Source: UBA7672 sp047601145 | GTDB lineage: Bacteria; Pseudomonadota; Alphaproteobacteria; Caulobacterales; Hyphomonadaceae | DNA: 64,000 nucleotides | Reading direction: 5' to 3' | NCBI GenBank assembly: GCA_047601145.1 | Contig: JASGJW010000001.1 | Coordinates: 1,674,001 to 1,738,000 of the forward strand | Shown: positions 1 to 8,087 of the stretch, piece by piece | Layout of the letters: each line of letters starts with the position of its first letter | How positions within the stretch are numbered: position 1 is the stretch's first letter | Translations under genes and position numbers: made by a program | Notes under the pieces: model-generated | Told to the model about the DNA's origin: nothing | What the model saw: the letters and a program-made list of their open reading frames with translations, nothing else | Database searches by the model: none

Positions 1-234
1 GTCTATGCGGCGGGCGAGCAGCCAATAGACGGCGTCAACCACGAGACGCTGGTGAAGGGCCTCATCAATCACGGACACCGTTCGGCGCGGACGATCGACG
101 GGCTGGGCAAGCTGGCTTCAGAAATCCGGAATGCTGTTAAGACCGGCGATGAGATGGTGGTGTGCCTCGGCGCAGGCGACATCACAACCTATGCGAACTC
201 GCTCGCAGAAGACCTCAAGGCCCTGAAAGCCTAG
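1..234 (+). CDS. murC: UDP-N-acetylmuramate--L-alanine ligase, C-terminal fragment
   Basis: Only the last 77 codons are present; the reading frame is open from base 1 and stops at 232-234. The visible part is the C-terminal Mur-ligase domain end: a VYAAGE stretch, the HGHRS segment and the closing CLGAGDIT motif typical of MurC. MurC adds L-alanine to UDP-MurNAc in the cytoplasm, the first step of the peptidoglycan stem peptide. In most alphaproteobacteria murB follows directly; here two unrelated exported-protein genes intervene before murB at 2359. The identification rests on the terminal motifs and on the neighbouring division genes. Confidence 0.9.
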   Translation, partial: VYAAGEQPIDGVNHETLVKGLINHGHRSARTIDGLGKLASEIRNAVKTGDEMVVCLGAGDITTYANSLAEDLKALKA

Positions 235-364
235 CGACGGAACGCCGGCTCTCCCGCGTTCTCCGCTAGTTGAACGGATCGGGCCTTGCGCCGCGATTTC
301 CGTAACGGCAAAGATCGATGAAAGCGTCAAAAGGCGCAGGCCCGCAGGCCAAGGGGAGAGAGAA

Positions 365-1456
365 ATGCGCAAGTCCATCCTGATCGGAGTGGGTCTCGTG
401 TCGCTTGCACTGGCGCTTGCGCCGGCCGCGCTGGCGCAGGCTGCGAGCTTCTCGCCGCCGAAGACCAGCTGGGGCGCGCCCGACCTGCAGGGCTACTGGA
501 CCAACTCCTCCATCACCAAGATGACGCGTCCCGGTGGGATCAGCTCGCTGGTGATCACGCCCGAGCAGGCGAAGAAGTTGGAGGATGGCGACTACAACAA
601 CATCCGCACCAAGGAAGAGAAGAAGCCGACCGACCAGAAGGAGGGAGCGCCGGAGAAGGGCAAGCCGCTGCCGCCGGTCGGCAACTACAATGCGGTGTGG
701 GTCGATCCGGGTTCGCACGTCGCGGTGATCAATGGCGAGCTGCGCTCGTCCTGGATCACGGAACCGGCGACAGGACGCATTCCATACAAGCCGGGACGCG
801 GCGCCGGTCGATATGAGGAGGCGCCGCCCCCGGCTGCGGCTGCAAAGCCTGCTGATCCGAAAACCGCCGCAGCGAGCGCGGCGTCGCGTTCTTACGAGGG
901 TCCGGAATCGCGCAGCGTAGGCGAGCGTTGCCTTGTCGGCTTCGGCAACACGGGCGGGCCCGTGATGAACAACGTGCTCTACAACAACACGTACCAGATC
1001 GTGCAATCGCCGGGCTATGCGCTGATCCTCGTCGAGATGGTGCACGATGCGCGCATCATTCCGATCGTCGCGAACAAGGCGGCTGCGAAGCACGATCCGG
1101 CCAACATCAAGAAATGGCTGGGCGACAGTGTCGGCTGGTATGAAGGGAATACGCTCGTCGTCGAAACGATGAACGTGCATCCCCAGCAGCGCGGCTATGT
1201 TTCGGACAAGGGCAAGATGACCGAGCGCTTCACGCGCACGGCCCAAGGCGTGATTCTCTATCAGTTCGAGATCGACGATCCGGACCAGTACACGCAGGTC
1301 TGGAAGGGAGAGATGCCCCTGCGGACCGCCTCGGGCGCCGTTTACGAATATGCCTGCCATGAGGGGAATTACGGCCTGCTCGGCATCCTCGAAGGCGCGC
1401 GGCAGCAGGAAAAACGGGGTCAGGACCTGAAGCTGACCGCCGACGACGAGGGTTAA
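365..1456 (+). CDS. secreted protein of unknown function (363 aa)
   Basis: The start at 365 has a purine-rich GGGGAGAGAG run just upstream. Residues 1-24 form a signal peptide ending in ALAQA, so the protein is predicted to be periplasmic. After it comes a WGAPDLQGYWTN segment, which I recall from a family of exported, uncharacterised proteins common in Hyphomonadaceae, sphingomonads and Acidobacteria, often in several copies per genome. A low-complexity Ala/Pro/Lys stretch lies around residues 145-180. I recognise no catalytic motif and propose no function. It sits between murC and murB, where most relatives have no gene. Confidence 0.75.
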   Translation: MRKSILIGVGLVSLALALAPAALAQAASFSPPKTSWGAPDLQGYWTNSSITKMTRPGGISSLVITPEQAKKLEDGDYNNIRTKEEKKPTDQKEGAPEKGKPLPPVGNYNAVWVDPGSHVAVINGELRSSWITEPATGRIPYKPGRGAGRYEEAPPPAAAAKPADPKTAAASAASRSYEGPESRSVGERCLVGFGNTGGPVMNNVLYNNTYQIVQSPGYALILVEMVHDARIIPIVANKAAAKHDPANIKKWLGDSVGWYEGNTLVVETMNVHPQQRGYVSDKGKMTERFTRTAQGVILYQFEIDDPDQYTQVWKGEMPLRTASGAVYEYACHEGNYGLLGILEGARQQEKRGQDLKLTADDEG

Positions 1457-1585
1457 CACAAGCACTGCAAAAAGCCTTACAAGCCAGCAAGGACGGGCCG
1501 AATTAGGGTTTCGGCAACCTTGCGGGGGCTTCTGCTTGTCGCGTAGAAGGGCGCGCGGGGCGCCTCGTTTGCAGACTACGGACGA

Positions 1586-2326
1586 ATGAAGAAGTCCCAT
1601 TCCCTTATCGCTCTGGGCGCAGGCCTGATGATCGCTCTCTCGGGCGGGGTCATGCTGGCGCAATGGCGCGCGGCGGAAGCGGCCAACGGGACCACGCATT
1701 TCGCGCGGCCGGACTATGGCGCGGCGCGGGCCGGGGCGGTGATCGATCTTTCGCGTTACGGCTCGCTGGCGGATGCGCAGAAGCTCGCGGCGATGTCGAA
1801 TGACGTCCAATTCTGCCATGATGCGCTGGCGGCGGCGGGCGTGAAGTTCACGCAGGTCGCGGCCGAGCATGATGGCGCGTGCGGTTATGACGAGGCGGTG
1901 GTCGTGCAGGCCTCGCTCTCGCAATGGGAAGCGCCCGAGCAGATGCCGATGACGTGCGATCTCGCGGCGAAGATGCACATGTGGGAGCGCCACATCGTGA
2001 TCCCGGCAGCGGAGAAATTCCTGGGTTCTCCGGTCAAGGAGATCAAGGCGTTCGGCTCGTTCCAGTGCCGGCGCGTGGCGGGATACGATCGCCTGTCCGA
2101 ACACGCCTTCGCCAAGGCGGCGGACATTTCGGGCTTCGTGCTGGAAGACGGTCGCGAGATCACCGTGCTTAAGGACTTCCGAGACAAGGGCGCCAAGGGC
2201 GAGTTCCTGCGCGAGATCCACGATCGCGCCTGCGGTCTGTTCGATGTGACGCTGGGGCCGGACTACAACGCCGACCACGCCAACCACTTCCACCTGGACG
2301 TCGGCGGCCAGCACGCCTGCCGCTAG
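1586..2326 (+). CDS. extensin-like C-terminal domain protein, probable cell-wall amidase/peptidase
   Basis: A 246-residue protein with an N-terminal signal anchor (residues 8-28) and an extensin-like_C domain (Pfam PF06904) over about 55-245. The diagnostic segments are SEHAFAKAADISGF (His173, Asp180) and HANHFHLD (His234, His236), the H...D...H arrangement shared with LAS-type (VanY/MepA-like) zinc peptidases. Six or so cysteines (for example 77, 99, 124, 161, 216, 245) suggest disulfides in the periplasm. Enzymatic activity is inferred from fold family. It lies between murC and murB, fitting a wall-related role, although relatives are usually elsewhere. It ends 32 bp before murB and may be cotranscribed. 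Confidence 0.85.
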   Translation: MKKSHSLIALGAGLMIALSGGVMLAQWRAAEAANGTTHFARPDYGAARAGAVIDLSRYGSLADAQKLAAMSNDVQFCHDALAAAGVKFTQVAAEHDGACGYDEAVVVQASLSQWEAPEQMPMTCDLAAKMHMWERHIVIPAAEKFLGSPVKEIKAFGSFQCRRVAGYDRLSEHAFAKAADISGFVLEDGREITVLKDFRDKGAKGEFLREIHDRACGLFDVTLGPDYNADHANHFHLDVGGQHACR

Positions 2327-2358
2327 CCTAGACCGTTAGCCCGCGCTAAGTCGCAGGC

Positions 2359-3315
2359 ATGACAGGTTTTCTCGACAGGCTTCCACCCGTCCGCGGCAAG
2401 ATCCTTCCGAACGAAGTGCTTGCACCCTTCACCTGGTTCCGCGTGGGCGGACCTGCAGATGCGCTGTTCCTGCCCAAGGACGAGGCGGACCTTGCGGAGT
2501 TTCTCTCCAAGCTCGATCCGATCATTCCGGTGACCGTGCTGGGCGCGGCCTCGAACGTGATCGTGCGTGACGGCGGGATCGCCGGCGTGGTCGTACGGCT
2601 GGGACCCGCCTTCGGAAAGGTGACGACGAGCGGGCTACGTGTGACGGCAGGATCGGCGGCGCTCGATGGGCGCGTCTCGGTGGCGGCAGCGAATGCGGGG
2701 ATTGCGGGGCTGGAATTCTTCTCAGGCGTTCCCGGCACGATCGGCGGGGCGATGCGGATGAACGCAGGCTGCTATGGCCGCGAGACGAAGGACGTGCTGG
2801 TCGAGGCGCATGCGCTCGACCGCTCGGGCAAGCGCGTCCAGCTTGCGAACGCCGACTTCCATTTCAGCTATCGCCACACCGAGGCGAGCGAGGATCTGAT
2901 CTTCCTCGAGGCCGTGTTCGAAGGAACGCAGGACGAGCCTGCCGCGATCACCGAGCGCATCGAAGCGCTGAAGGCGCGGCGCGAGACGACGCAGCCCATC
3001 CGCGAGAAGACGGGCGGGTCGACGTTTGCCAACCCCGATCCGCCCGGAACGCCGAACCAGCGCTCGTCCTGGAAGCTGATCGACGAGGCCGGGATGCGTG
3101 GGCATCGCCGGGGCGGGGCGCAGGTCAGCGAGCTGCATTGCAACTTCCTGCTCAATGTCGGCGAGGCGACGGCGGCCGACATCGAGGGGCTGGGCGAGGA
3201 TGTACGCGCGGCAGTGAAAGCAAAGTCCGGCGTCGAATTGCGCTGGGAGATCAAGCGCATCGGCCGTCCGGCGGTTGACGCCACGACGGAAGGCTTTCTG
3301 GCCAAGGACGCCTGA
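2359..3315 (+). CDS. murB: UDP-N-acetylenolpyruvoylglucosamine reductase
   Basis: MurB reduces UDP-GlcNAc-enolpyruvate to UDP-MurNAc with NADPH and FAD in the cytoplasm. The 318-residue product has the FAD-binding domain with LGAASNVIVRDGG (about 61-73) and the type-II MurB layout. The catalytic set is visible: Arg172 in SYRHTE, Ser221 in KTGGSTFANP (proton donor) and Glu297 in the WEIKRIG tail. In the standard alphaproteobacterial cluster ddlB follows; here ddlB is 15.5 kb away at 18839. The start is the only ATG giving a normal-length N-terminus. Confidence 0.97.
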   Translation: MTGFLDRLPPVRGKILPNEVLAPFTWFRVGGPADALFLPKDEADLAEFLSKLDPIIPVTVLGAASNVIVRDGGIAGVVVRLGPAFGKVTTSGLRVTAGSAALDGRVSVAAANAGIAGLEFFSGVPGTIGGAMRMNAGCYGRETKDVLVEAHALDRSGKRVQLANADFHFSYRHTEASEDLIFLEAVFEGTQDEPAAITERIEALKARRETTQPIREKTGGSTFANPDPPGTPNQRSSWKLIDEAGMRGHRRGGAQVSELHCNFLLNVGEATAADIEGLGEDVRAAVKAKSGVELRWEIKRIGRPAVDATTEGFLAKDA

Positions 3316-3392
3316 GGCGCTTCCTGCGCTATGACATCGACTTGTCGCCATCCGGCGCCTAGTCTCCCGGCCATGCATTCAGGGAGGATCTG

Positions 3393-4112
3393 ATGCGCAA
3401 GTTGTTCGCAGCGTCTGCTGTTCTGGCGTTCGTTTTCACCGCAACACCCATTGCCATGGCGCAACAGACCGGCGCTCCACCGCCGGATGCGCTGTCCGAT
3501 CCGTCGATGAAGGGATCGGAAGTCATCGCCTTCATCGGCGTGAAGCCGGGCGACAAGGTCGCCGACATCGTCGCCGGCCGTTTCGTGCGGGCGCTCTCGC
3601 AGGCCGTCGGGCCGACGGGCAAGCTCTACGCGATCGAGCCGTCCGAGGTCACGAAAGTGCACCCGGAAATTCTGACCATGATGAAAGGCGCGACATCGGC
3701 GCCGAACTCGAACGTCGTGCTGATGAATGACCCGGTCAACGCGACGGCGTTCCCGTCGGGCCTCGACGCCGTGTTCATCCGCCAGAATTATCACGACCTC
3801 TACGACAAGTTCATGGGCCCGGCTGACGTTGCCAAGTTCAACAAGGCGGTGTTCGCGGCGCTGAAGCCCGGCGGCGTCTATGTCGTGCTCGATCATGCGG
3901 ACGTGCCGGGTTCGGGCCTAACGGGGACGGAGACGCGGCATCGCATCGATCCGGCGAAGGCGCGGGCCGATATCGAGGCGGCGGGCTTCAAGTTCGACAA
4001 CGAGAGCAAGATCCTGGCGAACCCGGCGGACGATCACACGAAGGGCGTCTTCGATCCCTCGATCCGCGGCAAGACCGACCAGTTCCTCTACAAGTTCGTG
4101 AAGCCGAAATAA
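3393..4112 (+). CDS. exported class I methyltransferase-like protein
   Basis: A 239-residue product with AGGGAGGA as ribosome-binding site and a clear signal peptide (residues 1-24, ending AMAQ). The rest resembles a Rossmann-fold methyltransferase: a degenerate motif I around VKPGDKVADIVAG, an acidic strand end near LYAIEPSEV, and a post-motif strand GGVYVVLDHAD. An exported SAM-binding fold is odd because SAM is cytoplasmic, so it may bind another ligand or be non-enzymatic. Similar exported proteins are annotated only as methyltransferases in other proteobacteria. It is followed by a strong terminator and convergent to the LysR gene. Confidence 0.75.
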   Translation: MRKLFAASAVLAFVFTATPIAMAQQTGAPPPDALSDPSMKGSEVIAFIGVKPGDKVADIVAGRFVRALSQAVGPTGKLYAIEPSEVTKVHPEILTMMKGATSAPNSNVVLMNDPVNATAFPSGLDAVFIRQNYHDLYDKFMGPADVAKFNKAVFAALKPGGVYVVLDHADVPGSGLTGTETRHRIDPAKARADIEAAGFKFDNESKILANPADDHTKGVFDPSIRGKTDQFLYKFVKPK

Positions 4113-4151
4113 CCGTTGGCCGGCGCTAAAAAAGCAACGCGCAAAAGACAG

Positions 4152-4180
4152 GGCCCGCGGATCGCTCCGCGGGCCTTTCA
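4152..4180. terminator. rho-independent terminator, probably bidirectional
   Basis: A perfect 9-bp stem (GGCCCGCGG at 4152-4160 with CCGCGGGCC at 4167-4175), loop ATCGCT, then TTTCATTTT on the plus strand and an A-rich flank on the left (AAAAGACA). It lies between the converging methyltransferase-like gene and the LysR gene. Confidence 0.85.
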
Positions 4181-4235
4181 TTTTGCTTGGCTGCGAACGC
4201 ATTCTGACGAGGGACGCCTGCAGCGGCTGCCGGGA

Positions 4236-5144
4236 CTACAGGCCAAGCCCCCTGTCCCAGGCCGGTGGATCGCCGAAGGCCCGTTTCACATGATCGAGCA
4301 GTTCGCGAAGCTTCGCCTGCGGGCGGCGGCCATTGTGATAGACGGCAAAGATGTGGTTCACGTCGGGACGAACGCCGATGTGGATGATCTTCAGGGCGCC
4401 TGATCTCACCGCGTCGCCGCACACGAAAGTCGGCAGGTAGGCCAGCCCAAGGCCGCCGATCGCAGCATCCCTTACCGCCTCGCATCCGTTTATGCGGATA
4501 TTGGGGGCCATGCGAACAACGACGGGGCCGTCGTCTGTCACGAATGTCCAGTCATCGGGGCTCCGGTCGGTGAAATGGACGGCACGATGCCGCTCAAGGT
4601 CGGCCAGTGATGCAGGCGCGCCGTTCCGCGCGATGTAGTCGGGTGAAGCAACGAGAACGCGCTGGCTGCTGCCCAGGAGTTGCGTTTCAAGCTGCGTATC
4701 CATTGCTGGCGCGACACGAATTACGGCGTCGAAGCCTTCGGACGAAGGATCCACGAAGCGGTCGTCAAGCTCGAGGGTAAGGCTGATCTCGGGATGCTTC
4801 AGGAGGAAGGCGTGCAGCGCCCGTCCAAGATACGTACCGGTGAGCGAATAGGGTGCGTTGATCCGGAGCGGGCCGCTCATCTCGTTGCGGCGCTCCGCCA
4901 GCTCGTTCTCGGCGTCGGCGGCTTCGCCAGCAATGCGCCGGGCTCTGTCAAGGAAGGTCAATCCGTCTTCGGTCAGCGAGAGCTTCCGTGTCGTGCGGTG
5001 AATCAGGTTGGCGCCTAGGCTGTGCTCGAGATCCGACAGCCGTTCGCTGATGACCGATTTGGAGAGCCGCAGGCGTCGCGCGGCCTCGCTGATCGAGCCG
5101 GTTTCGGCGACGGCCACGAACGTGACGACTCCCTCCATCTTCAT
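4236..5144 (-). CDS. LysR-family transcriptional regulator
   Basis: A 302-residue LysR-type regulator. The N-terminal winged helix-turn-helix is clear (FVAVAETGSISEAARRL, then LSDLEHSLGANLIHRTTRKL), followed by the periplasmic-binding-like effector domain. I place the start at 5144 (MKMEGVV) because an upstream extension to 5204 would be non-domain sequence overlapping the divergent gene. It is divergently oriented from the hydrolase-cupin gene at 5243, about 100 bp away, the usual LysR arrangement, so that gene is the likely target. The effector is unknown. Confidence 0.9.
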   Translation of the reverse strand: MKMEGVVTFVAVAETGSISEAARRLRLSKSVISERLSDLEHSLGANLIHRTTRKLSLTEDGLTFLDRARRIAGEAADAENELAERRNEMSGPLRINAPYSLTGTYLGRALHAFLLKHPEISLTLELDDRFVDPSSEGFDAVIRVAPAMDTQLETQLLGSSQRVLVASPDYIARNGAPASLADLERHRAVHFTDRSPDDWTFVTDDGPVVVRMAPNIRINGCEAVRDAAIGGLGLAYLPTFVCGDAVRSGALKIIHIGVRPDVNHIFAVYHNGRRPQAKLRELLDHVKRAFGDPPAWDRGLGL

Positions 5145-5242
5145 TGTTCGGTTCTTCCGAAAAGCTGATTTGCCGATGCGTGTCTCGTCCCCAACCACGG
5201 GCAATCGTATGCGATCGCTTCGCGTTTCGCACGGAGATCATG

Positions 5243-6589
5243 ATGCCTCGCGTTATTATCTGGCTTTTGGCCGGTTTGCTGAGCATTTCACCAGCCTTCG
5301 CGCAGGTCGCACCGTTTCCGAAGTCGTTCAAGGTGCAGGAAATCCCCACCAATGGCGTGACCCTGCACGTGCGTGTTGGCGGCACGGGTCCGGCGGTTCT
5401 TCTGCTGCACGGCTATGGCGAAACGGGCGACATGTGGGGGGATCTTGCAACCGACCTCGCGCGCGACCACACCGTGATCGTCCCGGACCTGCGCGGGATG
5501 GGTCTCTCGTCGCAGCCGGCAACCGGCTACGACAAGAAAACCCAGGCGAAAGACATGTCCGGACTGCTCGATGTCCTGGGCGTGAAGCAGGCCGACCTCG
5601 TCACGCACGATATCGGCAACATGGTCGGATATGCGCTGGCGATGCAGAACCGCGATCGCATCACGCGCTTCGTCATCATGGATGCTCCGGTTCCCGGGAT
5701 CGGTCCGTGGGAAGAGGTGCTGAAGAACCCGTTGCTCTGGCACTTCCGCTTCGGCGGGCCGGAGGCGGAAAAGATCGTGAAGGGCCGCGAGCGGACATAT
5801 CTCGACCGGTTCTGGAACGAATTCTCGAAGGACCCGAAGAAGTTCGGCGAGAAATCGCGCGCGCACTATGCAGCGCTCTACGCCAGGCCGGGTGCGATGC
5901 GGGCAGGGTTCGCGCAGTTCGCTGCGTTCGACCAGGATGCGATCGACAACAAGGCTTTGCTGGCGTCGGGCGGCAAGCTGACCATGCCCGTGTTGGCTGT
6001 CGGCGGAGAGGCGTCGTTCGGGCCGACAATGGCCGCGGTCATGCGAGCGACCGCCGAGGATGTCCATGAGAAGGTGATCCCGGAGGCCGGACACTGGCTG
6101 ATGGAAGAAAATCCCTCTGCAACGGTCGCGGCGATCCGCTCATTTCTGGACACATCGCGGCTGGAATCGAAGCCCGGGCCAAGGGGTGAGCTTCGTCTGA
6201 CTGCTGTGGAGGTCGATGGCCTGGCCCGCGGCGGCGCTGGGGCGGGTACGTCCGGCGTCGCGGGTATTCAGACGACGATCCTGTCGGGCGACCCGGCCAA
6301 AGCAGGCGCATACGCGATCGAGATTCGTGTGCCGCCGAATACGTCGATCGCGCCTCACGACCATAAGGACTCGCGCACCGCCATGGTTGTCTCGGGCGAA
6401 TGGTTCTTCGGTTACGGAGAACGGGTTGAGCTGGCCGAGACGAAGATGCTGACGCCCGGCGCGTTCTATACCGAACCGAAGGACGTGCCGCACTTTGCAT
6501 TCACGCGGGATGCCGGCGCGACAGTGTTGATCACGGGCGTCGGACCGACGGACACGACTTACGTGGATGCGAACGCCGACCCGCGCTAG
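5243..6589 (+). CDS. exported alpha/beta hydrolase fused to a C-terminal cupin
   Basis: A 448-residue two-domain protein. A signal peptide (1-20, ending AFAQ) is followed by an alpha/beta hydrolase (about 25-305) and a cupin (about 330-445). The hydrolase has the oxyanion motif HGYG (56-59), THDIGN with Asp123 at the nucleophile elbow, and His284 in AGHW. Aspartate as nucleophile is the epoxide hydrolase/haloacid dehalogenase-like pattern rather than the serine of esterases. The cupin shows PHDH (His372, His374) and a later PHF (His417), metal-ligand positions. An upstream in-frame start at 5144 lacks a ribosome site, whereas ACGGAG sits 6 bp before 5243. Probably controlled by the divergent LysR gene. 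Confidence 0.85.
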   Translation: MPRVIIWLLAGLLSISPAFAQVAPFPKSFKVQEIPTNGVTLHVRVGGTGPAVLLLHGYGETGDMWGDLATDLARDHTVIVPDLRGMGLSSQPATGYDKKTQAKDMSGLLDVLGVKQADLVTHDIGNMVGYALAMQNRDRITRFVIMDAPVPGIGPWEEVLKNPLLWHFRFGGPEAEKIVKGRERTYLDRFWNEFSKDPKKFGEKSRAHYAALYARPGAMRAGFAQFAAFDQDAIDNKALLASGGKLTMPVLAVGGEASFGPTMAAVMRATAEDVHEKVIPEAGHWLMEENPSATVAAIRSFLDTSRLESKPGPRGELRLTAVEVDGLARGGAGAGTSGVAGIQTTILSGDPAKAGAYAIEIRVPPNTSIAPHDHKDSRTAMVVSGEWFFGYGERVELAETKMLTPGAFYTEPKDVPHFAFTRDAGATVLITGVGPTDTTYVDANADPR

Positions 6590-6644
6590 TCCTGCGCGAG
6601 TGTCTACATCGCTGATGCAGCGGTCCTTACCGGGATACGAACCT

Positions 6645-6682
6645 TCGCGCCCCTGAGGGGTTCGATCCCCAGAGGGGCGCGA
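6645..6682. terminator. inverted repeat, likely bidirectional terminator
   Basis: A 10-bp perfect stem (TCGCGCCCCT at 6645-6654 with AGGGGCGCGA at 6673-6682) encloses a second GGGG/CCCC stem with loop TTCGAT. It lies between the converging hydrolase-cupin gene and a serine-hydrolase gene. No strong T-run follows on either side, so its termination role is inferred from position. Confidence 0.6.
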
Positions 6683-6698
6683 GTTGAACGGGATCGGG

Positions 6699-7988
6699 CT
6701 ACTTCGCCAGCGCCTTGTAGACAGCCTGGGCCGAGTCGACCTGGAAGTTGACGGCTCCGGGGCCGCCATTTCCGCGGCGCTGGATCATGCCGACGAAGCC
6801 GAGATTGTTCTTGCCGTCGGCCCAGAACCACGTGCCGTCGATGCCGAACCAGGAGAACGTGCCTTCCGCCTGCGGCGAGCGGTCGGACGTCGGGCCCGAG
6901 AGCGAGCCGCCGAAGCCCCAGAGGCGATTGACGCTTGCGGGAACCTGGTTGGTGAACATCATCGCGACCGTTTCCGGCTTGAGGATGCGCTGACCGTCGA
7001 GCTCGCCCTTGTTGAGCAGCATCTGGGTGAAGCGCGCATAATCGTGCAGCGTGGAGATGAGACCGCCGCCGCCGGACTCTTCATGATCCTGCGTGACGAA
7101 ATCGCGGCCGACCGGGTCCGGGAAGACTTCGAGCGCGCCGGTCGTGGCGTTGCGCTGATAGACCGTGGCGAAGCGCGCCTTGTCGGCGTCGTTGGTGAGC
7201 CAGAAGCCGCTATCCTTCATCCCCAGCGGGGCGAAGATATTCTTCTCGAGATAATCGCCGAACTTCATGCCCGACATCTTCTCGACGAGCGCGCCCTGGA
7301 TATCGATTGCGATCGAATAGCTCCATTTCGTGCCCGGCTGCGCAAGCAGCGGGATCTCGGACACGCGGCGGATCATGTTCGGCATGTCCTTCTCGAACAT
7401 CGGCGAACGTTCGATGAATGCGCGGTCGACAGCGCTCGCATTGCTGAGGCCGTAGCCGAAGCCGGCCGTGTGCGTGAAGATCTCGCGCATGGTCGGCACG
7501 TGACTGGCGGGGACCAGATTGTCGAGATTGTCGGTCGAGGTTGCGACCTTGAGGTTGCCGAGTTCGGGGAACCATTTGGTCACCGGGTCTTCCGGCTTCC
7601 ACAGGCCTTTCTCGTAGAGCTGCATCATGGCGACGCCGGTGATCGGCTTCGACATGGAGCGGATGCGGAAGAGGGTGTTCTCGGTGAGGGCGGGGCCGCC
7701 GAGCGACTGATTTCCAAAGACGTTGAGCGCGGCAAGCTTGCCGTCCTTGATGAGAGCGTAGGAGACGCCGGCCACCTGGCCCTTGTCGACCGCCTCTTTC
7801 ATCTTGGCGTCGAGAGCGGCGAGACCTTCGACGGAGAAGGAAGAGGTTGCAGCAACGTCAGACTTGGTCGGCCATTGCGCCTTATCGGCTGGCGGCGCGC
7901 CGCCACCCATGCTGGAGCAGGCCACGAGAACGCTGGCGAGGCCCGCGGCCAGCCAGAGTTTGCCTCTGCTGATGAAGTGGTTCGGCAT
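6699..7988 (-). CDS. serine hydrolase lipoprotein, class C beta-lactamase/EstB family
   Basis: A 429-residue lipoprotein: hydrophobic segment 10-23 ending in the lipobox LVAC (Cys24). The beta-lactamase/transpeptidase-like fold is shown by SMSK (Ser111 nucleophile, Lys114) and a downstream WSYSIAID segment with the expected tyrosine. Such proteins are usually esterases or D-aminopeptidases rather than true beta-lactamases. The start at 7988 is chosen for its GGGAGA site and the lipoprotein signal; the frame extends upstream without one. It follows its paralogue (8088-9551) by 99 bp on the same strand, so the two are probably one transcript derived from a duplication. Confidence 0.9.
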   Translation of the reverse strand: MPNHFISRGKLWLAAGLASVLVACSSMGGGAPPADKAQWPTKSDVAATSSFSVEGLAALDAKMKEAVDKGQVAGVSYALIKDGKLAALNVFGNQSLGGPALTENTLFRIRSMSKPITGVAMMQLYEKGLWKPEDPVTKWFPELGNLKVATSTDNLDNLVPASHVPTMREIFTHTAGFGYGLSNASAVDRAFIERSPMFEKDMPNMIRRVSEIPLLAQPGTKWSYSIAIDIQGALVEKMSGMKFGDYLEKNIFAPLGMKDSGFWLTNDADKARFATVYQRNATTGALEVFPDPVGRDFVTQDHEESGGGGLISTLHDYARFTQMLLNKGELDGQRILKPETVAMMFTNQVPASVNRLWGFGGSLSGPTSDRSPQAEGTFSWFGIDGTWFWADGKNNLGFVGMIQRRGNGGPGAVNFQVDSAQAVYKALAK

Positions 7989-8087
7989 CGCCGTCGTCTC
8001 CCTCGATTGTTCTGCAGTCGTATGCGCCGGAAAGAAGAGGCGGCGCCGGGCCCATGATCCCAACGCCGCCCCAATGCTTTTCCGTCG

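Noticed and set aside
266..2314. Long antisense open frame (682 codons) across the murC-murB interval
   Set aside because: It lies opposite a secreted protein and the extensin-like protein, is rich in Arg and His, and shows no domain; such shadows are common in high-GC genomes.
6655..6672. GGGGTTCGATCCCC resembling a tRNA T-arm
   Set aside because: No anticodon arm, D-arm or acceptor stem fits around it; the flanks form a symmetric inverted repeat between convergent genes, better read as a terminator.
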